NCBI GenBank assembly: GCA_028751875.1
Contig: CM054145.1
Coordinates: 42,573,670-42,637,669 of the forward strand
Length of the DNA stretch: 64,000 nt
Reading direction: 5' to 3'
Source: Rapana venosa
Lineage: Eukaryota > Mollusca > Gastropoda > Neogastropoda > Muricidae
Shown here piece after piece: positions 51,677-63,585 of the stretch. A program made the position numbers and the translations under genes. Positions within the stretch are counted from its first letter, which is position 1; every line of letters begins with the position of its first letter. The notes beneath the pieces were generated by a model. The model had not been told where the DNA came from, made no database searches, and saw only the letters and a list, made by a program, of their open reading frames with translations.

Positions 51677-51962
51677 GTGCACAAACTGTTTGGGGAGCGG
51701 CATGCAGTGACCTCCTTGGCTAGATCACCTGACCACTCACACCTTGCAGTCGGCTACAGGGATGGGTACATTCGGTCTTTGACGTACAGTCAGGTGAGGT
51801 GGACGATCCCGTGGTGTTCTGCTGCCACCGCCGAGCCGTCACTACCCTGGCCTATGATCACGACGGCATGCGACTGGCTGCTGGTTCACAGGTCGGTTGG
51901 AGGACACAAAGAGAGGGTGACGTAATGAACGTTCTCATCTTGCTGATCGACGTTGGGCAATT

Positions 51963-52007
<45 letters not shown>

Positions 52008-52189
52008 TTTGTTTGTGATAGAGATTATTACAGTAACGTGATAGAGATAATTACAGTGACTGACATTTCTGCTTTGATCCAAATGGTTTCATTTGAAGAA
52101 GATTTTGTAATTATTTTTTTTAGATCTATCAATCTCCTTTTTTTCTTCTTTTAATTAAAAAAAAAAATATTGCCATGCGCCACATCTCT

Positions 52190-52227
<38 letters not shown>

Positions 52228-55200
52228 GCATGCATGTATGTATGTGTGTGTGACGAAGAATTGTTTGGTAAATTTGTATCCCTAGCACTTTCTGCCATAG
52301 TCCATTGACATTCTGATAGTAAAAGGATCTCTCCTGAGAGAGATATTTTCCCGCAAAGTAACACTCATATTACACATATGCCTTTTCATGCAGTGCACGT
52401 GCGCACACCACACACACACTCACACACAAGAAGGAAGGTGGCAGGATGGTTAAGACGTTCGCCTGCCAACAAGTAAACTGTGAGGTTGTGGGTTCGATTC
52501 CCAGCCTCGCCCTTTCTTCCCAGTTTGACCAAAAAAATCGAACTGAATGTCAATGTCCTTCAGATGAGACTTTAAACCGAGGCCCTGTGTGCGAATGCAC
52601 GCAGAACATCTTGCTCACACGTTAAATCCTGTTCTGCTTTTCGAAAGTGTAGGCCATTGAGTGCCGGTGGGAACAGATGACAAAATTTACAAAACCACAT
52701 ACACATGAGGACTGGATGTAAAAAAAGCACATGAGTGCTTATTCCATTATCCTCGATATAAAAGAATAAATAAATAGATAAATAAACATTATTGGATGAG
52801 ACTATAATTAGTATAAACTGAGGTCCTTTTTGTGAACGCATGCAGAACATCTTATGCGCATGTTAAAACCTGTTCTACCTTTCGGAAGAGTAGGCCATTG
52901 TGTGCCAACAGGAACAGATGACAACATGTATAAAACTGCATTCACACAGCGATTGGTTGTAACCCCCCCAAAAAAAAACCCAACAACAAACACCAAAAAA
53001 ACAAAATCCCCCTCCTATGACTGTATTTCATTGACCTTACAGTTAAAGAATAAATAGATGAATGAATAGATTAACATGCATAGGTTTTCTGTGGGGATGC
53101 TGGGGGGGAGGCTGTCAGTATAAATAGCATCCCCACCTTTTGAAAATTCTGTGCTAGAAAATTCATCTTTTCTGTCACACTCTATGTTTCTGCCTTGTTC
53201 CTTTCTTTCTGTCACCTCCTTCTTGTCTGTTTTCTGCCTTCTTGGTCCATTCTCCTGCCTTTTTTTCCAGAAAGACTTAAAAGATAACAATTCTCTCTTA
53301 TGCCGAAGTCAGATGCGCTGGGCCTGACTTACCAGGTACTTAACAGTAGTGTGACGCATTTTCACTTGCATAACGGGCAACAATAGAACTTTGCTGTCTT
53401 GAGCGTTAGACGAAGAAGACGAAGAAGACGCACAGAGGTAAATCAGGTTTCTTTGATGCATGTGGCAGGACACAGACGTGACAGTGCTGGACATGGTAGC
53501 CAATAGTGGACTGTTCCGTCTGAAAGGTCACACAAATGAGATCACCAAGGTCACCTTCTTCAAAGGACGGGACATCTTGATCACCAGGTGTGTGTGTGTG
53601 TGTATTTTTCCCTCGTCTTTGCTTCTGGGTTTTTTCCTTTCATGTTTGTATGTTTGTTTGTTTTCTTGTAACTGGGTTTTTTTTGTTTTTTTAAAAAAAG
53701 TTTCTTTTGTTTTTTTTGGTATTTTCTATGTTTTATTTGAAAATGCTTTAATCTGTTTTGTAGAGTTTAAAAAAAAAAAGAATAAAAAAAAATAATCAGG
53801 GTTTTGGGGGCTTACTTTCCTCCATCCATCTCTTCTCGTCCTACATGTTTCAGTGATAGACAGTAGCAAAATATGAATTTAGCATAATTGATTAGAGATG
53901 AATCAAACTATTTAACAGTCAATCAAGAAAAAGAAATGATTTTGATAAAAGTAATGTAATGTTTTGTTAACAGCAGAATATAGCATATCAGAAGTCAAAG
54001 CGATCGTGGTGATAGTGCTATTTCAGATGCCTGATGACGCAAAACTGCCTTCACTCTCTTTCTGTGTATTCCTCAGTGGGAAAGGGGTGGGAGGTGGGAG
54101 TCCAACATTTATATTCTGTATGAGAAATATAGATCTGTTATGACAGTATCAGCCTGATTTCATGATATCTTGTAGTACACTTACCTCATTTAAGATTGGC
54201 TTAAAAATCAAACATGTGGTCAGTGGCATTTAACTGTGAAGGATGACCGACTGCATAACGCATATGGATGAATACAGAGTTTTGTTTCCTTCTATGAAAC
54301 AGTCTTGATGGGATTTTTGGTTTTGTTTTTGCTAGAGACCTGTGAATAGTTTTTACTTTTATTGTTCCAGTTCCAAAGACAAGCTTGTCAAATTTTGGGA
54401 CCTGCAGTTGCAGCATTGCTTCAAAACACTTGTTGGTCACAGAACAGAGGTATTTCTTTCTTGTCTTGTCTGCCTCTCTGTCTGTCTATGCCTGTCTGTC
54501 TGTCTGTGTCTCTCTGTCTGTCTTCCTCGCTGTCTGTCTATATCTCTCTGTCTGTCTGTGTCTCTCTGGCTGTCTTCCTCGCTGTCTGTCTATATCTCTC
54601 TGTCTGTCTTCCTCGCTGTCTGTCTATATCTCTCTGTCTGTCTGTGTCTCTCTGTCTGTCTGTGTCTATTTGTCTCTTTGTTATGGTTTTTTTTTTTTAT
54701 TGATTCTGAACTGACTGTATCCTGATAGTTTTAAGTGGCATGGGTTCTTAAGAAAAGGGGACTTTAACAAATGCTAATAGTGTGTGATATTTGTGACCCT
54801 TATATAAATGGTGCAGACTGAAATTGCTTTATTATCAGTTTTTTTTCTTTCTGGTTTTGGATAATAAAAATAAAGTTACCAACAATAAATTATGACAGTC
54901 AAAGAATCATTGTCATTTTTATCGAAGTCTTATGAAAGTTGCATTTCTTTTTGGAAAGAATATATATATTTATAGTAAGACTTTTCTTTTTTTTAAATTT
55001 ATGTACCTCAGAGCTATAAATGGAATTACTGATATAATAATTGTGTTTGTCAAATGCTAAGTATCTGCCCAACCGAATCAATGCATTGCTTGTTGATGTT
55101 AAGTTTGTGGTGATGCGTAACAGGGACGTTGAGTCAAACATTATACATATGATATGTGTATCAGTGTACAGTTTGAATTATGTGCTATGACTACACCTTG

Positions 55201-58200
55201 TTGTGTGTTGTCCACAGGTCTACAGTTTTGTTCTGTTGAACAACGACCATCGTCTGGTGACAGGATGCGCCGACAGTGAGCTGAGAGTATGGGACATCAC
55301 TTTCAAAGATGAGGTCAGTGGTCAGATGAATGCCATGTACAAGATTTTGAATAATCAGTTCAAGTCTGTAAAATGGAAATTTTACATTTAGTTATTGCTT
55401 CTGCAATTGAGGAAATGTTCTTGTTTATATGTTTTTGTTTCCGTCAAAACATATACTTTTTTGGTCCGTATACTTTTGTTTGATGAAATAAAATAAAATC
55501 AACATATATTTTTGTGTCCATATGCTTTTGTTTTATCAAATAAAACCAGTGTGTACTTTTGTGTCCATCAAATAAAAATCATTAGTGAACATGAAAGGAT
55601 GTTTATAAAGCTGAAGTTTTCAGTTCAAGTGATATCATTGCAGGAAGGGCAGGAATGTTTGATTTGTATTATGAACATTTTAAAATAAATATTGTTGATG
55701 CTTTGTGATCATGGAAAAAAAAATATATTGGCAAGTATTTTTCTTTGGCAGTTTTGCTGAAGAAAATTTTGTGATGAATTCCTGTGTTTTGCCTTGTACA
55801 AACTGAAATGTAGCATAGGATGGTTTGTCACACACACTGGTTTTAGGTTTTAAGTTTTAACTGATAGTCAGGTATTAAGGAGAAAAACAACCTTAATTTG
55901 TATATTAAAACAATCACATTGTGTCATATCAGAAATGCAAGTCCAGGTTTTTGTTTTATGGATCTTGTCTTTGAAAAATGGGAATGAAGTTGAATCAGTG
56001 TTATTACTGGGGAAAAGAAACCCCCAAAAAACTAAATTGATTGACTTAGCCATACACAGGCTTAAACATGTAGGCTACTTCTTAGATTACAAGTCTGAAG
56101 CTCAAAGCACGGATTGCCTCCATCCCCCTTCCCTTTCTTCGTTGTGTTTTGGACTATAGGTCTCAGTTTGCGCTGGTGTTTACAGGGTGATGAAGAGAAC
56201 CAAGATGGCCAGACTCCTGCCAAACTACCCCGGAGGTCAGAGAGCATCGATGATGAGGATGACGACGAAGAGGAGCTGAGATTCGTGAGTCACAGATCAT
56301 ATTTGTTGGGATTACTGGCTCATTAAATCAAAAACTGAATAAAGGAACAAATAATGGCAATAAAAAGAAATTAATTATGGCACAAAGACATCACCAAACA
56401 CAACATCGAAATGAATAGTATCTGTTTAAATTATTTTCCATTATTGTGGTGATTTTTGTTTTGGGGGGTATCATACTTGTGTACTGTGAAGCTGTTTTGG
56501 ACTGTTGAGTAGTACTGTTGCAAGCAGTTGTATATGTTCGGCCTATAGTTCATCTGTTACAACATGAGAATTGGCAGTTACATATAAACTGTTGCAATAT
56601 AACCATGAGGAAGTTCTAACGATGCTTGTAATAGTACTTTTGGTTTACAACAATCATTCTAGTGTGACTGCCCCAGGTGTATGGTCATGGAAATACTAAT
56701 CATGTGCCTCTGAAGTTGGAGCATGGCTGCCTAAGTCTAGGTACTTGAAAAGAGTCTTGCACACAAACTTCTCATCCAGTGTGTCCTTTCAATCTCACCG
56801 TGATTCCCACATGGGATGAGTGAATCAGAGTGCATATTCTTGGGTGAGGGTATTAAGTTGGGGAAGGCTCAACAACAATAACAAACAACATAATGAATCA
56901 GTTACAAGCCATCTTACCATACCATGGTGGTTGTGTTTTCTGATAATGTTAAAGCAGTCTTATGTGTTTTTGCTTTTCACAGCAACCACTGCAGTGTGAG
57001 AGTCGGGGGTCAGTGATGCGTGAAGGGAGAGAGAAAGTCAGTCAGCTGATCAGCGATCCCTCAGAACGATTTCTCCTGTGTCATGTGAGTGTCAGCGTTT
57101 CACTGTCAAGAATTTTGTCATTTGTAATTTGTACACCACTTTTAAGTCCCTGCAGATTTCTCTGCGTGAAATTCAGGCTGCTCTCCCTGGGGAGAGCACG
57201 TTACACCAAGAGCAGCGCAGCCCATTATTGTTTGTTGTTTTCCTGTCTGCTTATGTATTTCTTTTGGTTTATCTTCTCATCCAAAAGACTAGCACTCAGA
57301 CCACCAGTCAGGATCTAGTGGATAGGGGAAAGTTTCTGGCCCAAACAGGGATCGAACCACCACACACTTTGAACCCGGACTTTTCGCTTTCGAGGCAGGT
57401 GCATTACCTCTAGACCACGAATCCACCCTCTATATTTAGTACTATATTATATTGTATTGTATACTACTTTCCGTCACAGCAGATTTCTGTATGTAATATT
57501 CAGGCTGCTCTCCCTGGGGAGGATGCACAATGACAAGAGCTGAGCCACATTTGGGGGGGGGGGGGTCAATGGATTTTCTACCTGTGTAATTGTTTTCTAA
57601 TGAGAGTGGCTTTTTTTCTACAAAATTTTGCCATGAACAACTCGTGTTGTCTCGGTTGTTTTTTTTACATAGGCTGATTGCATGTAGCATACAGGACCTG
57701 GTTCATCATCTTCTCTGAAAGATTAGCTCCCAGCCCACCACTCGAGGTGTAGTGGATGGGGGAAAAGTTTGGGCACAAATGGGGATTGAATCTGCTCTCT
57801 CTTCTTGTTTTCATTGCAGTGAATGATTTCTAGGCCACTGATCAGATTATATTCTGGTCTTATTTTTGCTGGGTTTTGTTTTTTTGTTTGTTTGGCTTTT
57901 GTTTTTGTTAACTGTTTGAGTAATCAGTACATTAAGCCTCAAAAGAAAAAAATATGTTCAGTTTATGTCTAAAAATTTGAAAAAAGAACCGTGTAAAAAA
58001 AATGTGTTTATATATTATATTGAAGACAAGCAGTAACAACATTAAGTATGTTCATGTTAAGAAGTTGTTCTAAATTGAGGTGGATAAACTGGGATCTCTG
58101 AGGATTTTGGATTTGTCGTTGATGTTGATTTTCTTTGATAACATGACAGCTCTGATATGGTGCCTGTGGGCATACGAGCTGTAAATGAATGATCAAACTT

Positions 58201-61200
58201 TTTCTTTGTTGAATGCTAAGACAGCAACTATTGTTGTCTGTCATATAAGGGGAAAAGTGTTACACTGCCATTAAACACCTGACAAGTCAGGCCCAGCGCA
58301 TTTGACTTCAGCATGAATAATTTTTTTAAACTAAATTGAATGTCCCTGAAGTTGGAATGCAGCTACCTTAATGGTGGGCAAAAATGGTCACATATGCAAA
58401 CCGTACCATTGGTGAACCTCAGAGCTCTAGCTGAGAAATGAAACTCCCTACCTCCCCATAACCCCTATGTGAATGAATAACTGGATAAATAGATGAAGAC
58501 TGTGTCATCATTTTCAGGGGCCAGGAAAGAAGTGCGAAGTGTTCGTGCTGGCCACAAAGGAGGAGCTGGAGAAGAAGCTGAAGAAGAGACGCAAAAAAGC
58601 CAAACGCAAGTGAGTACTTTTTTGTTCAGGGAAAACGTGCAGATAAAAAAAACTAAGTCAGTTTCAAGTCTAAAACTGTTTAGAAATTTAAGAAAAACAA
58701 ACAATCTGACTTTTTGCAAAAAGCTTTATCTTTTGTTTTCAGTTTCAAGTCTAAAACTGTTTAGAAATTTAAGAAAAACAAACAATCTGACTTTTTGCAA
58801 AAAGCTTTATCTTTTGTTTTCTTTGTCTTTTTCTTTTGTTCTTTTTCTTCTTTTTTTCTTTAAAAAAAAAAAATTATTTTTTAGAGAACTCTGCCTGTTT
58901 TGTGGTCAAAAGGAATTGAAAGTAGAAGAAAGAATAAAGAGAGGTAAAGTAGTGGTTGGTCATCGTTTGCTTAAATTGTGTATCAGCTGTAGATCTTTTC
59001 TCAGTTATATACTTTGCATCCATTATTAGGTGTATATCATATACCTGACATATTTTTATCAGCTACATATATCAACTACATATCTTCGGTCTTACACACA
59101 AAATCATAGCCTTTAAAAGTTTTGTACAATTGATTTTTTTTTGGGGGGGGGGGGGAGCAGGGGGGTTAAATTTCATGGCAAGCATTTCACATTTTCTGCC
59201 ATAGTTGTTTTGGTGTGAATAAATATGGAGCCATTTGTTTGCTGAAACATTTTTTTTTCTCCTTATAGGTATTAATGAAACAAAACTAGAACAAAATCTC
59301 ATGGGGGAAAAAAAGAGACCCAAACGCTAAAATTTTGTTTAAGAAGATAGAATGTTACAGCCTTCCCCTCCCAAAAAACCCCCAAACAAAGTAAACCCAA
59401 ACAAGAGTCTCCTTGAAGACATAGTATGGTTACCTTTTTGACAGATTTTTAATGATTTACCCGCATAGGCACAAATGTGTTCCCAAAGTTATGTAAGTAA
59501 GCAAAATGTTGCGACTTTATGTGTGTGCTTAGATTGGGGATGGTTGCAGAAGAAGTATACAGCGATACTAGAATGACAGAAACTGCATAAGTCAATACAC
59601 TATCAGTAGAGTGCAGTCAGAGATGATGCTTGAAAAGTTCCCCGCTAGGGATGCTGGGGGGCCTGTCAGTATAAACAGCATCCCCACTTTCTGGAAATTA
59701 TGTGCTAGATATTCCCTCTTTTCTGTCACTCTCTTTGTTTCTACCTCATTCCTTTTCTTCCTTTTGCTACCTCATTCCTTTTCTTCCTGTTACCTTTCCC
59801 TTTTCTATTTTTCTGCCTCCTTGGTCCATTCTCCTGTCTTTTCCTTCAGAAAGATAGCATTTCTCTCCCACACCGAAGTTGGATGCGCTGGGCCTGACTT
59901 TTCAGGCGCTTAACTCTGCAACACATTTTTGCTCATATGACAAAACAGCAATAGTTTTTTTGTTTTGTTTTGTTTTTTTGTGGCCTCAGTTGCATGCAGG
60001 TCAGGAGCACCATCTTGGGTGGGGGGGTTTTCTGAACAGCAATAGTTGCTGTCTGAGTGTTCAAAGAAGAAGAATACGTGTAAAGAATTGGTTGCCTGTG
60101 ATCATCAGGGCAGAGGGTGAGGGTGAGGCAGAGGAGGTGGAGGGAGTGACGCTGACAGTGGAGGATGAGGTGCGCAGAGTGAATGGTTTCAAGCTGGACG
60201 CTAAACTGCGAGGTTTGGATGTGGTCAACACTGCTGAAGGACATCTCAAGGTATGAGAATTTTTTTTTTTTAACTTTTTTTTTTTAAACACTTCCATCAT
60301 CTTCATACCCACAACGTTAATGCACTTCTACATCTGTACTTCATTCCACACCTTTTTAAAAAAAAAATTAGACTGTAACATTGTTACTTCATACCATACC
60401 ATCAATACACTTCTACATCTGTACTTCATACCCCCCACCCCCTTTTTAAAAAACAACTCTTCTTCTTTTCCTTTTGCTTCTCTTTCACTCTTTTCATCAA
60501 AAACAAGTTACAAGATATACATACATATTTACCATGGATTTGATAGTATACACGTGTGTACATGCATGCAGGCGCATATACACACAGACATGCGCTCACA
60601 CATGCATGTAAGCACATACACACACACACACACACACTCACACACACGCATGCATGCTGCCCACCCCTCTTTATTTCTGCTTGCTGTGCTGAGGATGTTC
60701 ATACTGCTAGAGTCACACACACACACACAAAATAGCTGTTGTGTTTTTGTTCCACTGCACCCGTATGTGCTGCAGTCAGAGAGAAAGTCCAGAACAAGGG
60801 CTGCCCTTGTCACTAGAAACCTTACAGGTGTTCATACTATTTTATTTTTATTTATTTTATTCTTTTATTTCGAGGATAATGGAATCAGCGCTCATGTGCT
60901 TTTTTTCATCCAGTCCCCGTGTGTATGCAGTTTTGTAAATTTTGTCATCCATTCCCACCGGCACACAATGGCCTACTCTTCCAAAAAGCATAACGGGTTT
61001 TAATGTGTACGCAAGATGTTCTGCGTTAGTTTGCACATAGGACCTCGGTTTAGAGTCTCATCCGAAAATGCTGCTGTAAGTGCATGCTCAAAGATCAAAG
61101 CAGCTTTGTGTTTACCACCTTGTCAGTGCAATGTTTGTCATAAAACAAAGCAGCTTTGTGTTTACCACCTTGTCAGTGTAATGTTTATCATAAAACAAAG

Positions 61201-63585
61201 CAGCTTTGTGTTTACCACCTTGTCAGTGTAATGTTTGTCATAAAACAAAGCAGCTTTGTGTTTACCACCTTGTCAGTGCAATGTTTATCATAAAACAAAG
61301 CAGCTTTGTGTTTACCACCTTGTCAGTGCAATGTTTGTCGTAAAACAAAGCAGCTTTGTGTTTACCACCTTGCCAGTGCAATGTTTGTCATAAAACAAAG
61401 CAGCTTTGTGTTTACCACCTTGTCAGTGCAATGTTTGTCATAAAACAAAGCAGCTTTGTGTTTACCACCTTGTCAGTGCAATGTTTGTCACAAAACAAAG
61501 CAGCTTCGTGTTTACCACCTTGCCAGTGCGATGTTTGCCATAAAACAAAGCAGCTTCGTGTTTACCACCTTGTCAGTGCGATGTTTGTCATAAAACAAAG
61601 CGCCTTTGTGTTTACCACTTTGTCAGTGCAATGTTTGTCATAAAACAAAGCAGCTTCGTGTTTATCACCTTGGCAGTGCAATGTTTGTCATAAAACAAAG
61701 CAGCTTCGTGTTTACCACCTTGCAGTGCGATGTTTGTCATAAAACAAAGCAGCTTCGTGTTTACCACCTTGTCAGTGCGATGTTTGTCATAAAACAAAGC
61801 AGCTTTGTGTTTACCACCTTGTCAGTGCGATGTTTGTCATAAAACAAAGCAGCTTTGTGTTTACCACCTTGTCAGTGCGATGGTTGTCACAAAACAAAGC
61901 AGCTTCGTGTTTACCACCTTGTCAGTGCAATGTTTGTCATAAAACAAAGCGGCTTCGTGTTTACCACCTTGTCAGTGCAATGTTGTCTAAAGACTTTGTG
62001 TTTCACCTTGTCTGCATTTTGTCATAAAACAAAGCAGCTTTGTGTTTACCACCTTGTCAGTGCGATGTTTGTCATAAAACAAAGCAGCTTTGTGTTTACC
62101 ACCTTGTCAGTGCGATGTTTGTCATAAAACAAAGCAGCTTTGTGTTTACCACCTTGTCAGTGCATGTTTGTCATAAAACAAAGCGGCTTCGTGTTTACCA
62201 CCTTGCCAGTGCATGTTTGTCATAAAACAAAGCGGCTTTGTGTTTACCACCTTGTCAGTGCAATGTTTGTCATAAAACAAAGCAGCTTGACCAGCCTCCT
62301 TTCTGTCTCATGGACAGAAGGCATGCAAAGAAGTATGAACACCTTTTCCCCATGCGTGTACCCTTTTACACGTCTGTTCTGCAGTTCACAGCTATCAGTT
62401 TCCCCCGTTTTTAGCTGCTCTCAGCTGCTATCCATCCCATCTCAGCTGGTGCTAAGTACAGTAGGAACTGACCACAGAAGGTAAAAGGAAGGGGAGTACT
62501 AATTTTAGCAAGGGCCGTGTAACCTTGACTTTGAGTTATGTCGGAATTGCGCGCTGTGAGTTGTGAGTGGCAGTATGAATGTAGCTTTAAGCTGTGGAGA
62601 CACCCAGCAACGTATAGAAGTAGCATTAATAGTCTATGATATCAGTATGGTTTGTGATGCAGGTGGCAGTTCTGCTGAACAACAACACTGTGCAGACGAC
62701 AGAAGTGGACATGGTTGACGCGCACAATGCGCGGTGCGACAACACCGTGTCCATCTCCCGCTTTGGACACCGCACGGAGGTGCGCACGATGGCCTTCAGC
62801 TCCGACAGCAACCTCATCCTGTCGGCGAGTGCTGAGGAGCTCAAACTGTGGAGCAGGTAGTCATGTCCGTTTTCATCGTTTTTGTTGTTGTTTTGTTTTG
62901 TGGTGGTTTTTTGTTTTGCTTTTTAAGAAGGGGGGATAGGTTGATGGTTGAGATGCCAGAATTTCTCTTTTACACGTGTAAATAGTCTTGAGAAGAGTTG
63001 GGATGAAAAAAAGTTCGGGGTTTTTTTTGGTTGGTTTTTTTTTTTAGCACCTGATTATTTTGGTTTTTGTTTTGGGGGTGTTTTGTTTTTGTTATGGTTT
63101 TTTTTGGTTGGGTTTTTTTTGTTTTTTGTGGGTTTTTGTTGGTTTTAAAATTTTTTAAAATTTTAAGATGATGAAAAATATGTATGAAGCGAAGACGAAC
63201 TTTGAATATTTGAAAGATTCTGTTTGTGTTTGTGTGTTTGCATACATGTGTGCATGCATGCATGCAATCATGCACATGCACGTGTACATGTATGTAAGGT
63301 ATGCTGTCAATAGATCTTCCCAGTTCACTGAAAATAAAGACTTAAGTATGGGATGCATTGAGAACTTGAAAATCAGACCTGCTTCGAAGCAACAAAATTA
63401 TGCAGAATTCATATCATTGTATCAGAATTAAATATTACTGTTGTGTTGATACAAATTGACAGTGCATTGAGTACAAGTGTTTTGTGGACAGGTCATCAAT
63501 TCAGTGCATCCGTACCATGGAATGTGAATACGCCCTGTGCTCTACGTTTGTGCCTGGGGACAGATACGCCATTATAGGCACTAAG
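51677..63585 (+). CDS. WDR3: WDR3 (Dip2/Utp12) WD40 protein, partial, ten exons
   Basis: Exons: 51677-51891, 53469-53587, 54371-54449, 55218-55313, 56186-56284, 56983-57084, 58518-58609, 60109-60250, 62663-62856, 63492-63585. Splice phases all agree. WDR3 is a nucleolar scaffold of the U3 snoRNP/SSU processome needed for 18S rRNA maturation. WD40 repeats are seen as HLAVGYRDGYIR, AVTTLAYDHDGMRLAAGS, LKGHTNEITKVTF..VKFWDL, LVGHRTEVYSF..SELRVWDI, then an acidic linker (IDDEDDDEEE), the conserved SVMREGREKV, a Lys-rich helix (KKLKKRRKKAK), FGHRTEVRTMAFS..LKLWS and CIRTMECEYALC..FVPGDR. Visible: about 411 codons of a family near 940. The N-terminal ~60 residues and the C-terminal half are missing. 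The first exon has a one-base frameshift near 51773. Confidence 0.93.
51964..52005. repeat. (TA)n microsatellite in WDR3 intron
   Basis: About 20 TA units just downstream of the unusual GTCGGT donor. Confidence 0.95.
52193..52227. repeat. G-run of about 34
   Basis: Homopolymer in the same intron; length is likely inaccurate. Confidence 0.85.
52432..52792 (+). mobile_element. S1 SINE with a different tRNA head
   Basis: Head has A box TGGTTAAGACG and B box GGTTCGATTCC but differs throughout from the head at 4553. From GATGAGACTTTAAACCGAGG onward the S1 body is standard, ending GATATAAAAGAATAAATAAA. Lies in a WDR3 intron. Confidence 0.82.
52793..52965 (+). mobile_element. Diverged S1 SINE body
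   Basis: Starts at GGATGAGACTATAA directly behind the previous copy. More decayed; ends at TGGTTGTAAC. Confidence 0.75.
53091..53430 (+). mobile_element. R3 element, copy 2, just upstream of a WDR3 exon
   Basis: Opens with an 11-bp hairpin (GTGGGGATGCT at 53091-53101, AGCATCCCCAC at 53126-53136), carries the family blocks and ends in GAAGAC repeats 38 bp before the exon at 53469. A near-TSD (AGGTTTTCT at about 53082, AGGTTTCT at about 53444) is possible but imperfect. Confidence 0.75.
54460..54680. repeat. (TCTG)n-rich minisatellite in WDR3 intron
   Basis: Repeats of TCTGTCTG mixed with a CTTCCTCGCTGTCTGTCTATA block seen three times. Begins about 12 bp after the GTATTT donor at 54450. Confidence 0.9.
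57170..57425 (-). mobile_element. tRNA-headed SINE with molluscan V-SINE-like tail
   Basis: The reverse complement starts TGGATTCGTGGTCTAGAGG (A box) with B box GGTTCGATCCC, and ends in GCAGCCTGAATTTCACGCAG and AGAAATCTGC. I recall this tail from molluscan V-SINE/RUDI-type elements, unverified. Lies 85 bp after a WDR3 exon. Confidence 0.6.
57475..57845 (-). mobile_element. Second, decayed copy of the same SINE
   Basis: Shares the CAGGCTGCTCTCCCTGGGGA tail block and the TAGTGGATGGGGGAAA block on the + strand with the previous element, interrupted by a G-run (57552-57566) and unrelated sequence. Confidence 0.55.
58243..58318 (-). mobile_element. R3 fragment, minus strand
   Basis: The reverse complement carries GCGCTGGGCCTGACTTGTCA and the following TTAATGGCAGTGT, matching the central-to-3' part of R3. 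Confidence 0.7.
58659..58820. repeat. 81-bp perfect tandem duplication in WDR3 intron
   Basis: Units 58659-58739 and 58740-58820 are identical as read. The join forms TTTTGTTTTCAG, an acceptor-like site. Confidence 0.85.
59645..60073 (+). mobile_element. R3 element, copy 3, just upstream of a WDR3 exon
   Basis: Has a 9-bp hairpin head (GGGATGCTG 59648-59656, CAGCATCCC 59676-59684), family blocks, an internal extra segment, and a GAAGAAGAA tail ending about 35 bp before the exon at 60109. Confidence 0.75.
60600..60730. repeat. (CA)n patches in WDR3 intron
   Basis: Short CA/GCATGCA repeats at about 60590-60655 and 60713-60729. Confidence 0.8.
60855..61067 (-). mobile_element. S1 SINE body, minus strand
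   Basis: The reverse complement runs from CGGATGAGACTCTAAACCGA through the CACCGGTGGGAATGG-type block to the CCTCGAAATAAAAG tail; the head is missing. Confidence 0.82.
61093..62292. repeat. 50-bp minisatellite, about 24 units, in WDR3 intron
   Basis: Head-to-tail units of AAAGCAGCTTTGTGTTTACC, ACCTTGTCAGTGCAATGTTT and GTCATAAAAC. Most are exactly 50 bp; a few are 49, and one near 61980-62030 is degraded. Variation is mainly T/C in AGCTTTGTG/AGCTTCGTG and A/G in GTGCAATG/GTGCGATG. Lies in the intron between exons 60109-60250 and 62663-62856. Confidence 0.95.

Noticed and set aside
61093..62292. CRISPR-like repeat array
   Set aside because: The 50-bp units are contiguous with no unique spacers and lie in a eukaryotic intron; it is a minisatellite.
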